64,000 bases of DNA from Romeriopsis navalis LEGE 11480 (GTDB lineage Bacteria; Cyanobacteriota; Cyanobacteriia; Leptolyngbyales; Leptolyngbyaceae), in the NCBI RefSeq assembly GCF_015207035.1, contig NZ_JADEXQ010000013.1, positions 22,360 through 86,359 on the forward strand, given 5' to 3'. Below are positions 36,218 through 45,011 of this stretch, in pieces. The notes under the pieces were generated by a model. It was not told the origin of the DNA. It did no database searches and saw only the letters and a list, made by a program, of their open reading frames with translations. A program made the translations under genes and the position numbers. Position 1 is the first letter of the stretch, and every line of letters begins with the position of its first letter.

Positions 36218-37129
36218 CTACTGAATGCCACTGTTTTGCTCGCCGGTCAGTTGCTGGACCCCCAGACGGATAATCGATAACAGCAGAATCAGCAGAAACA
36301 TGACCAAGCCGATCGTGCAGCCGTAGCTAAAGCCATCAGCACTAATGGATTCAAAGGCTTGTTCGTAGGAGTAGTACACCAGCGTTTTGGAAGCATTCAA
36401 GGGACCGCCGCGGGTCATGATGAAAATTTCTTCAAACACCTTTGTGGCGGAAATCGCAGAAATGACTGCAACCAGAAGAATATAGGGCTGCATCAAGGGC
36501 ACCGTAATATCGAGATGCTGTCGCAAGCCATCGGAGCCATCGATCGCGGCGGCTTCGTAGAGATCCTGGGGAATCGCTTGGAGTCCCGCTAGATAGACCA
36601 CCATGTAATAGCCGAGACCTTTCCAGATGGTGACGGCCATCACCGCAAAGAGCGCAATGTCGGGGCTGGTCAACCAGTTAAGTTGTTTGAAGCCGATCGC
36701 CATTAAAATTTGATTGAACAATCCCTCGCCGGCGTAAAGCCACTTCCAGGCAAACCCCGCGACGACCATGGAAATGACGACGGGGGTATAGTAGGCGACT
36801 CGGAACCACTGAATTCCCCTCAACCGTTGATTTACCAAAATCGCTAATCCGAGGGGTAAGCTGGCCAGCAGGGGCACAACACAGAGTAAGTAGAGCAATG
36901 TATTGCGCAAGGCTTGCCAAAAAACGGGGTCTTTCGCCAGTTTCTGGAAATTTTTGAGGCCGATCCACTGGGTTGTATCGGCGATCGGATCGAACTGCAT
37001 CACACTCCAAAACAGCGCTTGCAGAACCGGATAAAATACTGCTGCACCTAGCACCGTCAGTGCCGGAAGCAGAAACCAGTATGGGGCCAGTTTGGATTGA
37101 CGCTGATCAGTCGACGAACTATTCGACAT
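36218..37129 (-). CDS. Sugar ABC transporter permease (MalF/UgpA type)
   Basis: A 303-residue inner-membrane permease of the carbohydrate uptake-1 ABC family. About six membrane helices are visible, the first at about residues 15-40. The cytoplasmic EAA loop, EAAAIDGSDGLRQHLDITVPLM, which contacts the ATPase, is present at about residues 200-222. WFRVAYYTPVVISMVVAGFAWKWLY is typical of the UgpA/MalF subgroup. Neither the partner permease, binding protein nor ATPase is adjacent, as is common for such systems in cyanobacteria. Its start overlaps the end of the upstream gene by 11 nt, so the two are translationally linked. The substrate is unknown. Confidence 0.9.
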   Translation of the reverse strand: MSNSSSTDQRQSKLAPYWFLLPALTVLGAAVFYPVLQALFWSVMQFDPIADTTQWIGLKNFQKLAKDPVFWQALRNTLLYLLCVVPLLASLPLGLAILVNQRLRGIQWFRVAYYTPVVISMVVAGFAWKWLYAGEGLFNQILMAIGFKQLNWLTSPDIALFAVMAVTIWKGLGYYMVVYLAGLQAIPQDLYEAAAIDGSDGLRQHLDITVPLMQPYILLVAVISAISATKVFEEIFIMTRGGPLNASKTLVYYSYEQAFESISADGFSYGCTIGLVMFLLILLLSIIRLGVQQLTGEQNSGIQ

Positions 37130-37772
37130 CCTCTAAATCGACTCGACGAATGGTACGGCGGGGCGGCAGCGCTTGGGCGCGCCGACGGGAAGATAGGTAA
37201 GCCGGATAGTCATCATGGACATATTCCACTGTGCGGGTCGGTCGCCCTTGCTTGGAAAACATCGACATCATGCCTACGAGGGCAATGCCGCCTCCGAAAG
37301 TCAACAGTACACCACCCAAGGCCCAAGGCAAACCAGAGACGATCGACTGATCATTTCCACGTTGCGCCATTGCTTGGGGTGCCATTTGGGGCACGGGCGA
37401 TGGTGGTACAAGGTTATTGGCCTTGGCTTGCAGGGTCAAATTATCAATCAGGCTTTGCTGACTGCGAATCTGAGTTTGCTGCTGATCAATTTTGGCTTTG
37501 AGTTGGTCAAATTCCAGCCGCATTTTTGCGTCTTGGTAAGTGCGGTCAGCCGGCGACATTGCGGTTGGCAGCTGGCTCGGAACTGGCAAAGTATTGGGCG
37601 GCGAAAAATTCTGCACGCCATTAGTGGGTGGCAAGGATGGGGGCATCGGCAAGAGCGAACCATTCGGATTCGAAATCGTCGGTGTGCCAAAGTTGATGCC
37701 CCCGCGCAGGACAATCATTGCTGCGAGTCCAGCGAGGGCAGCGCCGCCCAAAAAGGAAGTTGTGTCACTCAT
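37119..37772 (-). CDS. Membrane protein with coiled coil, unknown function
   Basis: 217 residues. A hydrophobic helix near residues 6-24 (GGAALAGLAAMIVLRGG), a proline-rich stretch (about 35-65), a coiled coil (about 80-115, RLEFDQLKAKIDQQQTQIRSQQSLI), a second membrane helix (about 147-170, ALGGVLLTFGGGIALVGMM) and a basic Arg-rich tail. AAGGGG lies 9 nt before ATG 37772. It overlaps the ABC permease gene by 11 nt, so they share an operon, but the sequence gives no reason to call it a transporter subunit. Confidence 0.75.
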   Translation of the reverse strand: MSDTTSFLGGAALAGLAAMIVLRGGINFGTPTISNPNGSLLPMPPSLPPTNGVQNFSPPNTLPVPSQLPTAMSPADRTYQDAKMRLEFDQLKAKIDQQQTQIRSQQSLIDNLTLQAKANNLVPPSPVPQMAPQAMAQRGNDQSIVSGLPWALGGVLLTFGGGIALVGMMSMFSKQGRPTRTVEYVHDDYPAYLSSRRRAQALPPRRTIRRVDLEDVE

Positions 37773-38008
37773 ATCGCTTTGCCCCTTGCTGAATCAAGTT
37801 GCCTGTTGTGAATGGTACTCAGATGACCGATGGGTAACTGAATTGCGGTGCAACGTAACTAAATAGATGCCCAACAGCCATAGCCAGCGGTAGGATTATA
37901 GCCTGATTTTTTCGGGGTGGAACACTAAATCTGGTGTTTCTTCCCAAAACAACGGTTTAATATGTTTTTGTATTATGGGATACATGGGATTGATTGTTGC
38001 CGGTCGCA

Positions 38009-39055
38009 CTATTGTTTCTGGGCAAGCATGACGCCAAACCAGTTTTGGGGGTCAGTCCAAATTCTTTGAACGTGGAGCTGTTGATTTTGGAGTTGAATTT
38101 GTAGTTCTGCTGGGTCAAATTTGCGCGAAATTTCACTGAGGATGGTTTCGTCTGCGGCCAGCTCGATCGTCAGGTTGATCGCCTTGAGTCGGATGGTCTG
38201 AGGTTGACGGCTGCGGAGGTGCATTTCGATTTGGTGTGTGGTTTGGTTATACAGCGCCACATGCTCAAATTGAGTGAGGTCAAAATTCGCTTCAAACCGA
38301 TTGTTGAGGTGTTGCAGCATATTTAAATTGAAGGCAGCGGTGACGCCTTGGGCATCGTCGTAAGCGGCTTCGAGGATTGCTGGATCCTTGCGGAGGTCGA
38401 TTCCGAGCAAGAAAAAGTCGCCGGGTTGTAGGGCCGCGCTGACTTGGGCAAGCAGTCGATCGCAACCGGCGGGGGTGAAGTTGCCGAGACTACTGCCGAT
38501 AAACCCGATTAGCCGTTTCGTGGTGGTTGGTGTGGCGGCAAGCTGGGCCAGGGCGAGGTCATAGGTGCTAACGCGACCTTGGATCTGGAGGTCGCTGTAA
38601 TCTTGGAGTAATTGTTTTGCACTGAGTTTGAGGATGCTGGGGCTGACGTCGATCGGCGAGTATTTTAGATCAGCAATCTGATGCTTCTGGTTGAGTCGTT
38701 GATAGGCGTCGAGCAGTAGGCGGGTTTTGGTTGAACTACCGCTGCCGAGTTCAATAATTTCGCAGGGGCCAGTGATCTGGGCGAGTTCATCCGCACAGGT
38801 TCGGAAGATACTGGTTTCGGTGCGGGTCAGATAGTACTCTGGCAGGTCGCAGATTTGTTCGAAGAGTTGGGAGCCGCGCTCGTCGTAGAAATATTGGGCG
38901 GGAATCGTTTTGGGGGTTTGGGTCAAGCCTTGGTAGAGTTCGCGCTGAGGGGATTGTGGTTGATGTGAGAGGGCAGCAGGACCGAGCAAATCGTCGAGTT
39001 GCAGCCGATTGTCCGCTGTGGTGGTCGATGCAATTGATTCAGAAGATGAAACCAC
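38009..39055 (-). CDS. egtD: L-histidine N-alpha-methyltransferase EgtD
   Basis: Trimethylates histidine to hercynine with three SAM molecules, the first step of ergothioneine synthesis. 348 residues; the methyltransferase fold has IIELGSGSSTKTRLLLDA (SAM loop), LIGFIGSSLGNFTP and LLGIDLRKDPAILEAAYDD, all EgtD signatures, and the N-terminal KTIPAQYFYDERGSQLFEQI block. The start is GTG at 39055, preceded by AAGGA at about 10 nt. It is the last gene of the run egtC-egtB-egtD, with 238 bp between egtB and egtD, long enough for its own promoter. Confidence 0.94.
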   Translation of the reverse strand: MVSSSESIASTTTADNRLQLDDLLGPAALSHQPQSPQRELYQGLTQTPKTIPAQYFYDERGSQLFEQICDLPEYYLTRTETSIFRTCADELAQITGPCEIIELGSGSSTKTRLLLDAYQRLNQKHQIADLKYSPIDVSPSILKLSAKQLLQDYSDLQIQGRVSTYDLALAQLAATPTTTKRLIGFIGSSLGNFTPAGCDRLLAQVSAALQPGDFFLLGIDLRKDPAILEAAYDDAQGVTAAFNLNMLQHLNNRFEANFDLTQFEHVALYNQTTHQIEMHLRSRQPQTIRLKAINLTIELAADETILSEISRKFDPAELQIQLQNQQLHVQRIWTDPQNWFGVMLAQKQ

Positions 39056-39146
39056 AGATTACAGTTCCTTAAGGTCATTGGTATGGGGCTCGAGGACGCT
39101 GGCTGGATATCCAGTCGGTTTTGTTCGAACTCGTACGTATTTTGCC

Positions 39147-39177
39147 ACATTGCCGGTGGGCCTACATTGCCGGTGGG
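39147..39177. repeat. Tandem 14-nt direct repeat between egtB and egtD
   Basis: ACATTGCCGGTGGG occurs at 39147-39160 and again at 39164-39177 (period 17). It lies in the egtB-egtD gap, about 90-120 bp upstream of egtD, and might be a pair of regulator sites or a simple duplication. Confidence 0.5.
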
Positions 39178-39293
39178 TCTGATGGATCGCTCCACCAGTA
39201 TGCTGGTTGCCTCATCGTCAGTGGTTTCTGGTCCACTGCGTCTGGAACGCGGGAAAGTGGGAATCGTGAAGATCGGGGATCGAACATGCTGGC

Positions 39294-40667
39294 TTATGGT
39301 GCTGTGTCACTAACGCAGCGAAATCCAGCAAAGATAATCCGGGTCCAGGGATGGTACCAATTGCGGAACCCGGGTCGAATACTCCAAGGCCGGGTGGCCC
39401 AACTGCCCCCCCGCAGCACCCGATGCGCGCCATCAAAATACGTTGTCGAATAGCCTGCGTAGGGAAAAGCGGTAAATCCTTCATACTCGACAAACCAACT
39501 ATCGGTCCATTCCCAGACATTCCCGAAACAGTCCCATAACCCCGCCGGACTGCGACCCGCCGGATAGGTTTCTACCGGTGTTGTCCCGCGCAGTAATTGG
39601 TGCGGATCGAGACCACTTAGATTGGCCCATGCCGCCGTTTGGGCATCGGCCCCCTGAAATAAGCTGTCGCTACCTGTCTCAGCGTGCCAACGCTCCCCCC
39701 AAGGTAACGCTTGACTGCGGCGGCTATTCCATCGCGCTGCCTTTTCCCATTCGGCCTCTGTGGGTAACCGCGTCCCCCGAAACCGCGCATAGGCATCGGC
39801 TTCATACCAGCTCACTCCACAGACTGGATGCTCGGATGTGGCCATCGTGGGTTGCCAATAATGCGGTTGCTGGGCCTGGGTCTGTTGCTGCCATTGCCAA
39901 CCCGCGTCCGACCACCATTGTGGCTGTGTATAACCGCCTGCGGCGATAAATTGCTGAAACTGGGCACCGGTCACCAGGGTTGAATCGATCCAATATTCTT
40001 CCAGCTCGACCCAATGCGCTGGCTGTTCATTGTCTAATGCGGTTGGCCCCTGTTGGCCTTGCCAAAAGCCCCCGGCCGGAATGTGCATCCGCTGTGTTGG
40101 TGGCACCTGCGGATCGGCAGAATTGATGGTCCCGATCGGATGGACGGATTGCTGGCCTAATGCGGCCAAAACCATGACGATTGTCTCGCAATGTTGACTC
40201 TCATGTTGCAGAAGAAAATGCCAAAGTCGCTCCTCTTGATCGAGGTCAGCTTGGGTTAAGTAGGCTTCAACTTGCGATCGAATATCCGCTAAATAAGCCA
40301 AAATCTCGTCTATAGCCGGTAAATTCTGGCGTTCTTGCTTGGGCAGGCCATCGGCGGCGAATAGTTTCTGGTATTGGGGATAGGCACAAGGCTGTCCGGC
40401 CAACCGTTCCAAAATCCACAGGCTTTCGGTAAATCCGATATGGCCTAAATGCCAGCCCACCGGACTAAAATCCTCGTGGGCCTGGGCGCAAAACACTGCC
40501 GGTGTAATCGTTTCAAATAGTTGTAAAGTCATGGCCCGACTGTGTTGCATTGCATGCAGCAAACGTGATCGGGTGATGGCTAATGAATCAATTGATGGGG
40601 TAACGGCGGCATTGGAATTATGGTGTAAACCATGCTTCCAATGATTCAGTTTCGACAGTGAGGTCAT
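39294..40667 (-). CDS. egtB: Ergothioneine biosynthesis sulfoxide synthase EgtB
   Basis: The non-haem iron enzyme that joins a thiol (gamma-glutamylcysteine or cysteine) to hercynine with O2. 457 residues: an N-terminal DinB-type domain with the iron-ligand histidines in WHLGHIGFTE and HESQHCE (HxxxH), and a C-terminal formylglycine-enzyme-like domain with GVSWYEADAYARFRGTRLPTEAEWE, GNVWEWTDSWF and RVLRGGSW ... FRNWYHP. ATG 40667 overlaps the 3' end of egtC by 50 nt, so the two are translationally coupled. The open frame extends further upstream, but that part is antisense-like and not family sequence. Confidence 0.94.
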   Translation of the reverse strand: MTSLSKLNHWKHGLHHNSNAAVTPSIDSLAITRSRLLHAMQHSRAMTLQLFETITPAVFCAQAHEDFSPVGWHLGHIGFTESLWILERLAGQPCAYPQYQKLFAADGLPKQERQNLPAIDEILAYLADIRSQVEAYLTQADLDQEERLWHFLLQHESQHCETIVMVLAALGQQSVHPIGTINSADPQVPPTQRMHIPAGGFWQGQQGPTALDNEQPAHWVELEEYWIDSTLVTGAQFQQFIAAGGYTQPQWWSDAGWQWQQQTQAQQPHYWQPTMATSEHPVCGVSWYEADAYARFRGTRLPTEAEWEKAARWNSRRSQALPWGERWHAETGSDSLFQGADAQTAAWANLSGLDPHQLLRGTTPVETYPAGRSPAGLWDCFGNVWEWTDSWFVEYEGFTAFPYAGYSTTYFDGAHRVLRGGSWATRPWSIRPGFRNWYHPWTRIIFAGFRCVSDTAP

Positions 40668-41418
40668 GGGAAACAGTGAGCAGCGATCGGTCAGCAAATG
40701 GTTGCCAATTCCCTTCAAAGAAAGGCTCTGACGCAATTAGTATAGAAGAAGCTGTAGCCGATTCTGGCTGTAGCCAATATAAACTTGGCACGGGATCGCG
40801 ATTGGCAAAACGGGCCGCAATCAGGCTTGAACCATCGCTAATCACGAAATTCGCGGAGAAATCGGTTTGGTGAGTTGCAGCGAGCTCCAGCATGACCTCC
40901 AACATTTGCTTAAAGGCCAAGCTCAAATCCTGGGTCGCTTTGTACGCATCTAAAAATAGACCATACATATGCTCTGAATCGGTGGTGCCCTGAATTGACC
41001 CATAGGTTTCGTCACTTAACCGGGCTCGAATGGGCCGCAGCAGGGTTTTGCGGAACCGATCGATATAGCCATTGTGAATCGCCATCAGTGATCGGTGCTG
41101 AAAGGGTTGGCAGTTGCTCAGATCCACGGAAATCCCCGGTGTGGCGCTGCGCACATTCGCCAGGATGCAACTGGAACGCACGTAACGACTCAAATCGGGC
41201 AAATTTGCATCATTCCAAATCGGCAACGTGTGGCGATAAATATAGGGATCCTGCGATTGATCTGCCCCATACCACCCAATGCCAAAGCCATCCGCATTCA
41301 GAATTCCCCCAGTCATTTCTTGCGGTTGGTAACTTTGGACAATGAGTGAATGTTGGGGATCATAAATCAACTGTTCTAGCTGAACGGGTTCCCCGAGATA
41401 AGCAAGGAGTCGGCACAT
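40618..41418 (-). CDS. egtC: Ergothioneine biosynthesis glutamine amidotransferase EgtC
   Basis: A class II (Ntn) amidohydrolase that in mycobacteria removes glutamate from the gamma-glutamyl-hercynylcysteine sulfoxide made by EgtB. 266 residues; the N-terminal MCRLLAYLGEPV puts catalytic Cys2 directly after the initiator Met. Other Ntn blocks are NADGFGIGWYG, FQHRSLMAIHNGYIDRF and GTTDSEHMYGLFLDAY. ATG 41418 is chosen because Cys2 must become N-terminal. It is the first gene of the egtCBD run. Its presence suggests a gamma-glutamylcysteine-dependent route, but no egtA or egtE is in this window. Confidence 0.9.
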   Translation of the reverse strand: MCRLLAYLGEPVQLEQLIYDPQHSLIVQSYQPQEMTGGILNADGFGIGWYGADQSQDPYIYRHTLPIWNDANLPDLSRYVRSSCILANVRSATPGISVDLSNCQPFQHRSLMAIHNGYIDRFRKTLLRPIRARLSDETYGSIQGTTDSEHMYGLFLDAYKATQDLSLAFKQMLEVMLELAATHQTDFSANFVISDGSSLIAARFANRDPVPSLYWLQPESATASSILIASEPFFEGNWQPFADRSLLTVSHDLTVETESLEAWFTP

Positions 41419-41870
41419 AAACTTTCTAGTCGAATATGGGAGATGGCAGGCGGTTGAAGCGTGAGCCAAAGGGCAGTCTATAGAGCAGCGCAAATTGGCT
41501 GATTGGGCACGTAGTTTATCCTAACCAAAATCGGCTGGCGTCTCACCTCAAATCCCTCGGTGTGCGCCCCAATCACTGTATAGCCGTCGCCGTTGGGCCG
41601 CCGCAACGGTGTCAAGGTAAAATAAAGTTGTAGCGAGGTTGTTTTGGCCTGTGCTACAAATAAAGCAACCTTTAAAACAGCATTAAGACTTCCGTTTTAA
41701 TCATTTTTTGGGGCATCTGCGCTCCTCTAATCAATCTGCCGTAAGCCTTACCCGGCGATATCTCTTGTAGATCATTGTGGCAGTTGGCAACCGTTTATGA
41801 AAATCCTGCTTCAGATCATTTCTTTGTTGTCGATTCCGACTATTTAAAATCATGCAATTGTTGGAATTAA
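41419..41870. promoter_or_regulatory. Divergent regulatory region, egtC / Fur-family gene
   Basis: 452 bases between two divergent genes. It is AT-rich near the regulator. A small dyad CCGTTG (41590-41595) / CAACGG (41604-41609) is visible. I found no copy of the classical Fur or PerR box that I would defend. No gene is seen. Confidence 0.4.
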
Positions 41871-42380
41871 ATGCTTGCCGTCCATGGATACAACCCTATG
41901 CAAGGCACTGATTCGAAATCCCCACCGATTCGCTCCTTCGATGAGGCGATCGAGCGCTGCCAAAATTTAGGGATGCGGCTGAGTCGTCAACGCCGCTACA
42001 TTCTGGAACTGCTATGGCAAGTTCAAGATCATCTTTCCGCCCGCGATATCTACGATCAGTTGAATCGCCAAGGTAAAGAAATTGGTCATACCTCGGTGTA
42101 CCAAAATCTGGAAGCCCTGTCGGATCAGGGGATCATTGAGTGCATCGATCGGGCTGATGGACGCCTCTATGGAAACATTAGTGATGCCCATAGCCATGTC
42201 AACTGTCTTGATTCTGCACGGATCATTGACGTGTATGTTGAATTGCCCCCCGAGCTGATTCAGCAAATTGAAACCCAAACCGGGGTGCGAATTACCGAGT
42301 ATCGAGTTGATTTTTTTGGCTATCAACAGCCGCTCGCGGGGGCCAACCCAGTAATTAACGTGGCTGACCAAGAAACTTAA
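41871..42380 (+). CDS. Fur-family regulator, PerR/FurC-like
   Basis: Up to 169 residues. The N-terminal winged helix has GMRLSRQRRYILELLW, HLSARDIYDQLNRQGKEIGHTSVYQNLEALSDQGIIE, matching what I recall of cyanobacterial PerR (FurC). The C-terminal half keeps AHSHVNCLDSARIIDV but lacks the two CxxC motifs that bind structural zinc in most Fur proteins. This C-terminal pattern also fits the FurC subgroup. Starts at 41871 (GGA 5 nt upstream) and 41898 (MQGTDSK) are both possible. It is divergent from the ergothioneine genes, which suggests peroxide- or metal-responsive control of that cluster; this is inference. Confidence 0.85.
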   Translation: MLAVHGYNPMQGTDSKSPPIRSFDEAIERCQNLGMRLSRQRRYILELLWQVQDHLSARDIYDQLNRQGKEIGHTSVYQNLEALSDQGIIECIDRADGRLYGNISDAHSHVNCLDSARIIDVYVELPPELIQQIETQTGVRITEYRVDFFGYQQPLAGANPVINVADQET

Positions 42381-42395
42381 TATTGCTTGACGTGA

Positions 42396-42461
42396 GTTGG
42401 ATTAGTGCGTTTTCGCCGAGAGAAATTTAATTTTCTCGGCAATTGATTCTCCTAATCCAAC
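42396..42461 (+). other. Nested double hairpin downstream of the Fur-family gene
   Basis: The outer stem GTTGGATTAG (42396-42405) / CTAATCCAAC (42452-42461) is perfect over 10 bp. Inside it GCCGAGA (42415-42421) pairs with TCTCGGC (42434-42440) and the stem continues through AAATT/AATTT. It starts 15 nt after the stop codon. There is no U-tract; it could be a 3'-UTR structure, terminator or small-RNA element. Confidence 0.6.
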
Positions 42462-42653
42462 TATCCTTGCTACCCTATAAGCTCATCGATTGTTTTTGGT
42501 CAACCAATAATTCGGTGTTGTCATTGATCGAGCGTGTGCGTGCCTGTTGGTATATGTCGACGCTTAACTTTGGGTCGCAGTGAGTCCGTCAATTGCCCTA
42601 ATCTCCTCCTCCCTTTTTGGGATTGCCCCATCGCCTTCGATCGCCGTTAAGTT

Positions 42654-44999
42654 ATGTCTAGAAAGTCGCGCCGTACTAGTTGGTTTTCGGGTTTGCGTCG
42701 GCCGTCATCGACGCGTCAGGTACCCCAGCGCTCGGTAGAAGCGCAGGAATTTGTGGTTGAAACCGATGAGGCTGACTTGCAGCCGGTCGGGGCTTATCGT
42801 GGAACCGCGACGCGAGCCGTTGGGGGTCGCACGGGTGAGCCAGAAGTTGAGCGGTTTGAACAGCCAGAATTTTCTGATCCCGTTGACGCATCGCGACGGG
42901 GATCGGCAGAAGTCCAGCCGGTGCCGCTGGTGACATCGACAATGCGGCCCAAGCCGCGTCGTTCCTTGAAGCAGCGGGCTCAGCGTAAGCTGAAAGCGGG
43001 CGTTAAATCCGGTCAACAGTCGGCGATGCGCGGTGCGCAGCGCGCCGGTCGGTTCGCAAAAAATCAGGCGCTTGGTGCTTGTGAGCGAGCGAAGCCAGTG
43101 GTGCGGCGGCACCGTTGGAGTCTATTGTCTTTGACTTTGTTGACGATGGCGTCGGTGACGTCCATCGGTGCGTTTATTTGGTTGTTCCGCGTACCGCCCG
43201 CGCCGGAATGCGACAAGATTAATATTCTTTCGTCGGATGCGGAGCGGTTGTATTGCGCCCAGCAGGCGGCAGAGACGGGTGAGCCAGAGCAGTTGTTGGC
43301 GTCGATTTCCTTGGTCAAGGGTTGGTCGGAGGATCACCCGATGTACCCCCAAGCCACTTCTGCCTTAGCCCGGTGGTCAGAGATGCTGCTGATTGAAGCG
43401 CGCGGGCGGTTGCTGAAAAATGATCTTGATGGCGCGGTTAAGCTGGCGCAGCAAGTGCCGGAAATGAGTCCGTTGTTCAAACGCGCCCAGAAGGAAATTG
43501 ATTTTTGGCAATCGGAGCGCAATCGGGCCAAAAAGTTATTTGAGCGCATCCAGCAGGCGTTGCGGAAGCAGTATTGGAACGAAGCCTCAGGTTTGTTAGC
43601 AAAGTTGGCTTTGGTGGATGATGCAACTTGGCAGGAGCGGCTGCCGAACTTGCGTAAGCAGCTAAATGATGAAAAGAAAGCGGGGCAGTTTCTCAAGACT
43701 GCGAAGAAGTTTGCGAAGCAGAATAATGCCTCGAAGTTTGGCGATGCGATTCGTTTGACATTGCCGATGAACCGGCAGACATTTGTCTGGGCCACCGCCC
43801 AGAAGCAGATTGAACAATGGCGTGATGATCTGCTTAAGCTGGCCGCGGAGAAACTCCAAGCGAAGGAATTTTCCGCCGCCAATCAGCTGATTGCTTCGTT
43901 GCCGCCGGAAATTACCATTACGGAAGTGCAGCGGGATTTATTGCGAGTCGCTCAAGCGACGGGGGTGAGTACCGAAAAGCAGAGTCAAAAGCCGATGTTG
44001 AATCAGCTTTGGGGCTTGATGGTGGCGGATACAGCGGTGAATCAAGTATCGCCCTCGAGTCCGTTCTATAAGCAAGTCAAGGCGCTCCAGCCGCGTTTAG
44101 CGATGCAGGCTGAAGATGCAGTTCAACTCGAGTTGGCCCGAGCGTTGGCGAATTTTGGTCAATTGCCAGCATTGAATTTAGCCATGCGTCAAGTTGAACA
44201 AGTTGGCCAGAAGCGTCCCCGTCGAATTCAGGCCCAAACCTTGCTCGCGGATTGGCGGAATCGCTCCCAGACGCTCCAAGATCGACCAATCTTGAAGCAA
44301 GCGGAATTGATGGCTAATGCTGGTGGCCTTGATCGTCTACGCTCAGCGGTGCAATTGGTGAATCGCATTCCCAAAGACCGTGCAATCTACACCACGGCTC
44401 AGGGCCAAAAGCAGAATTGGGTCAGCCAAATTCAGACGATCGAAGATAAGCCGATCTTGAATGAAGCACGGAGCTTGGCTCAGTCTGGCAAATTAGGTAA
44501 GGCAATTGATGTGGCCAGCAAGATTAAGGCAGGTCGATCACTCTATCGTGAAGCGCGCGATGAGATTTGGGGTTGGTCCGCCGAGCTACAAGTGATTGCT
44601 GATCGCAATCGTCTGGCCCGTGCGAATGCGTTAGCTTCCCGCGGTTCTTTGAGCCGTGCGATTAATGTGGCATCGCAAATTGGCAGTCGTGCTGTTTCTG
44701 GCGAAGCCCGGCAGTTGATTAATCGCTGGGTCGCAGAGCGGGATCAATTCCGTCGTGCCCAAGCGCCAGCCCCGGCCCCGGTGCGTGAATCGGCGCCGGC
44801 CCGTCGTCGCTACGAACCGGCGCCCGCTCGTCGCCGCCGCTACGAACCGGCGCCCGCGCCGCGTTATGAGCCTCCGGCCCCGGCCCCGCGTTATGAGCCT
44901 CCGGCCCCGGCGCCCGTGCCGCGTTATGAGCCCCCGGCTCCGGCACCTCCGCCCGCTGTCGATCCGTTGCCGCCGGCGGACCCATTACCGCCGCAGTAG
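42654..44999 (+). CDS. Large membrane-anchored helical repeat protein
   Basis: 781 residues, no family I can name. Residues 1-150 are basic, Ser/Arg-rich and cytoplasmic in appearance; a single membrane helix lies at about 154-178 (WSLLSLTLLTMASVTSIGAFIWLF). Then about 500 residues of helical repeats follow with recurring motifs such as A(R/N)xLxxxGxLxxAIxVAxxI and RSLYREARDEIWGW (for example ARSLAQSGKLGKAIDVASKI and ANALASRGSLSRAINVASQI), suggesting a TPR-like solenoid in the periplasm. The last 65 residues are Pro-Ala-rich PAPAPRYEPP repeats that could cross or bind peptidoglycan. The next gene begins 12 nt after the stop. Confidence 0.8.
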   Translation: MSRKSRRTSWFSGLRRPSSTRQVPQRSVEAQEFVVETDEADLQPVGAYRGTATRAVGGRTGEPEVERFEQPEFSDPVDASRRGSAEVQPVPLVTSTMRPKPRRSLKQRAQRKLKAGVKSGQQSAMRGAQRAGRFAKNQALGACERAKPVVRRHRWSLLSLTLLTMASVTSIGAFIWLFRVPPAPECDKINILSSDAERLYCAQQAAETGEPEQLLASISLVKGWSEDHPMYPQATSALARWSEMLLIEARGRLLKNDLDGAVKLAQQVPEMSPLFKRAQKEIDFWQSERNRAKKLFERIQQALRKQYWNEASGLLAKLALVDDATWQERLPNLRKQLNDEKKAGQFLKTAKKFAKQNNASKFGDAIRLTLPMNRQTFVWATAQKQIEQWRDDLLKLAAEKLQAKEFSAANQLIASLPPEITITEVQRDLLRVAQATGVSTEKQSQKPMLNQLWGLMVADTAVNQVSPSSPFYKQVKALQPRLAMQAEDAVQLELARALANFGQLPALNLAMRQVEQVGQKRPRRIQAQTLLADWRNRSQTLQDRPILKQAELMANAGGLDRLRSAVQLVNRIPKDRAIYTTAQGQKQNWVSQIQTIEDKPILNEARSLAQSGKLGKAIDVASKIKAGRSLYREARDEIWGWSAELQVIADRNRLARANALASRGSLSRAINVASQIGSRAVSGEARQLINRWVAERDQFRRAQAPAPAPVRESAPARRRYEPAPARRRRYEPAPAPRYEPPAPAPRYEPPAPAPVPRYEPPAPAPPPAVDPLPPADPLPPQ
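44805..44945 (+). repeat. Tandem minisatellite encoding Pro-Ala-Arg-Tyr-Glu repeats
   Basis: CCGCGTTATGAGCCTCCGG-type units start at 44859, 44886 and 44919 (periods 27 and 33). Earlier, CGCTACGAACCGGCGCCCGC occurs twice, about 30 bp apart. Together they encode RRYEPAP and PRYEPPAPA copies at the C-terminus of the membrane-anchored repeat protein. Copy number is likely to vary between strains. Confidence 0.75.
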
Positions 45000-45011
45000 G
45001 CTTCGCTTGTG

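Noticed and set aside
39083..39313. 76-codon plus-strand ORF in the egtB-egtD gap
   Set aside because: Cys/Ser-rich, without ribosome site or known motif; the 14-nt direct repeat explains part of it.
41419..41870. Fur/PerR box in the egt-fur intergenic region
   Set aside because: AT-rich stretches are present, but none gave a palindrome close enough to a known box to report as a site.
44805..44945. Regular repeats that might suggest a CRISPR array
   Set aside because: The units are contiguous, in frame and encode PRYEPPAPA; there are no spacers and no cas genes.
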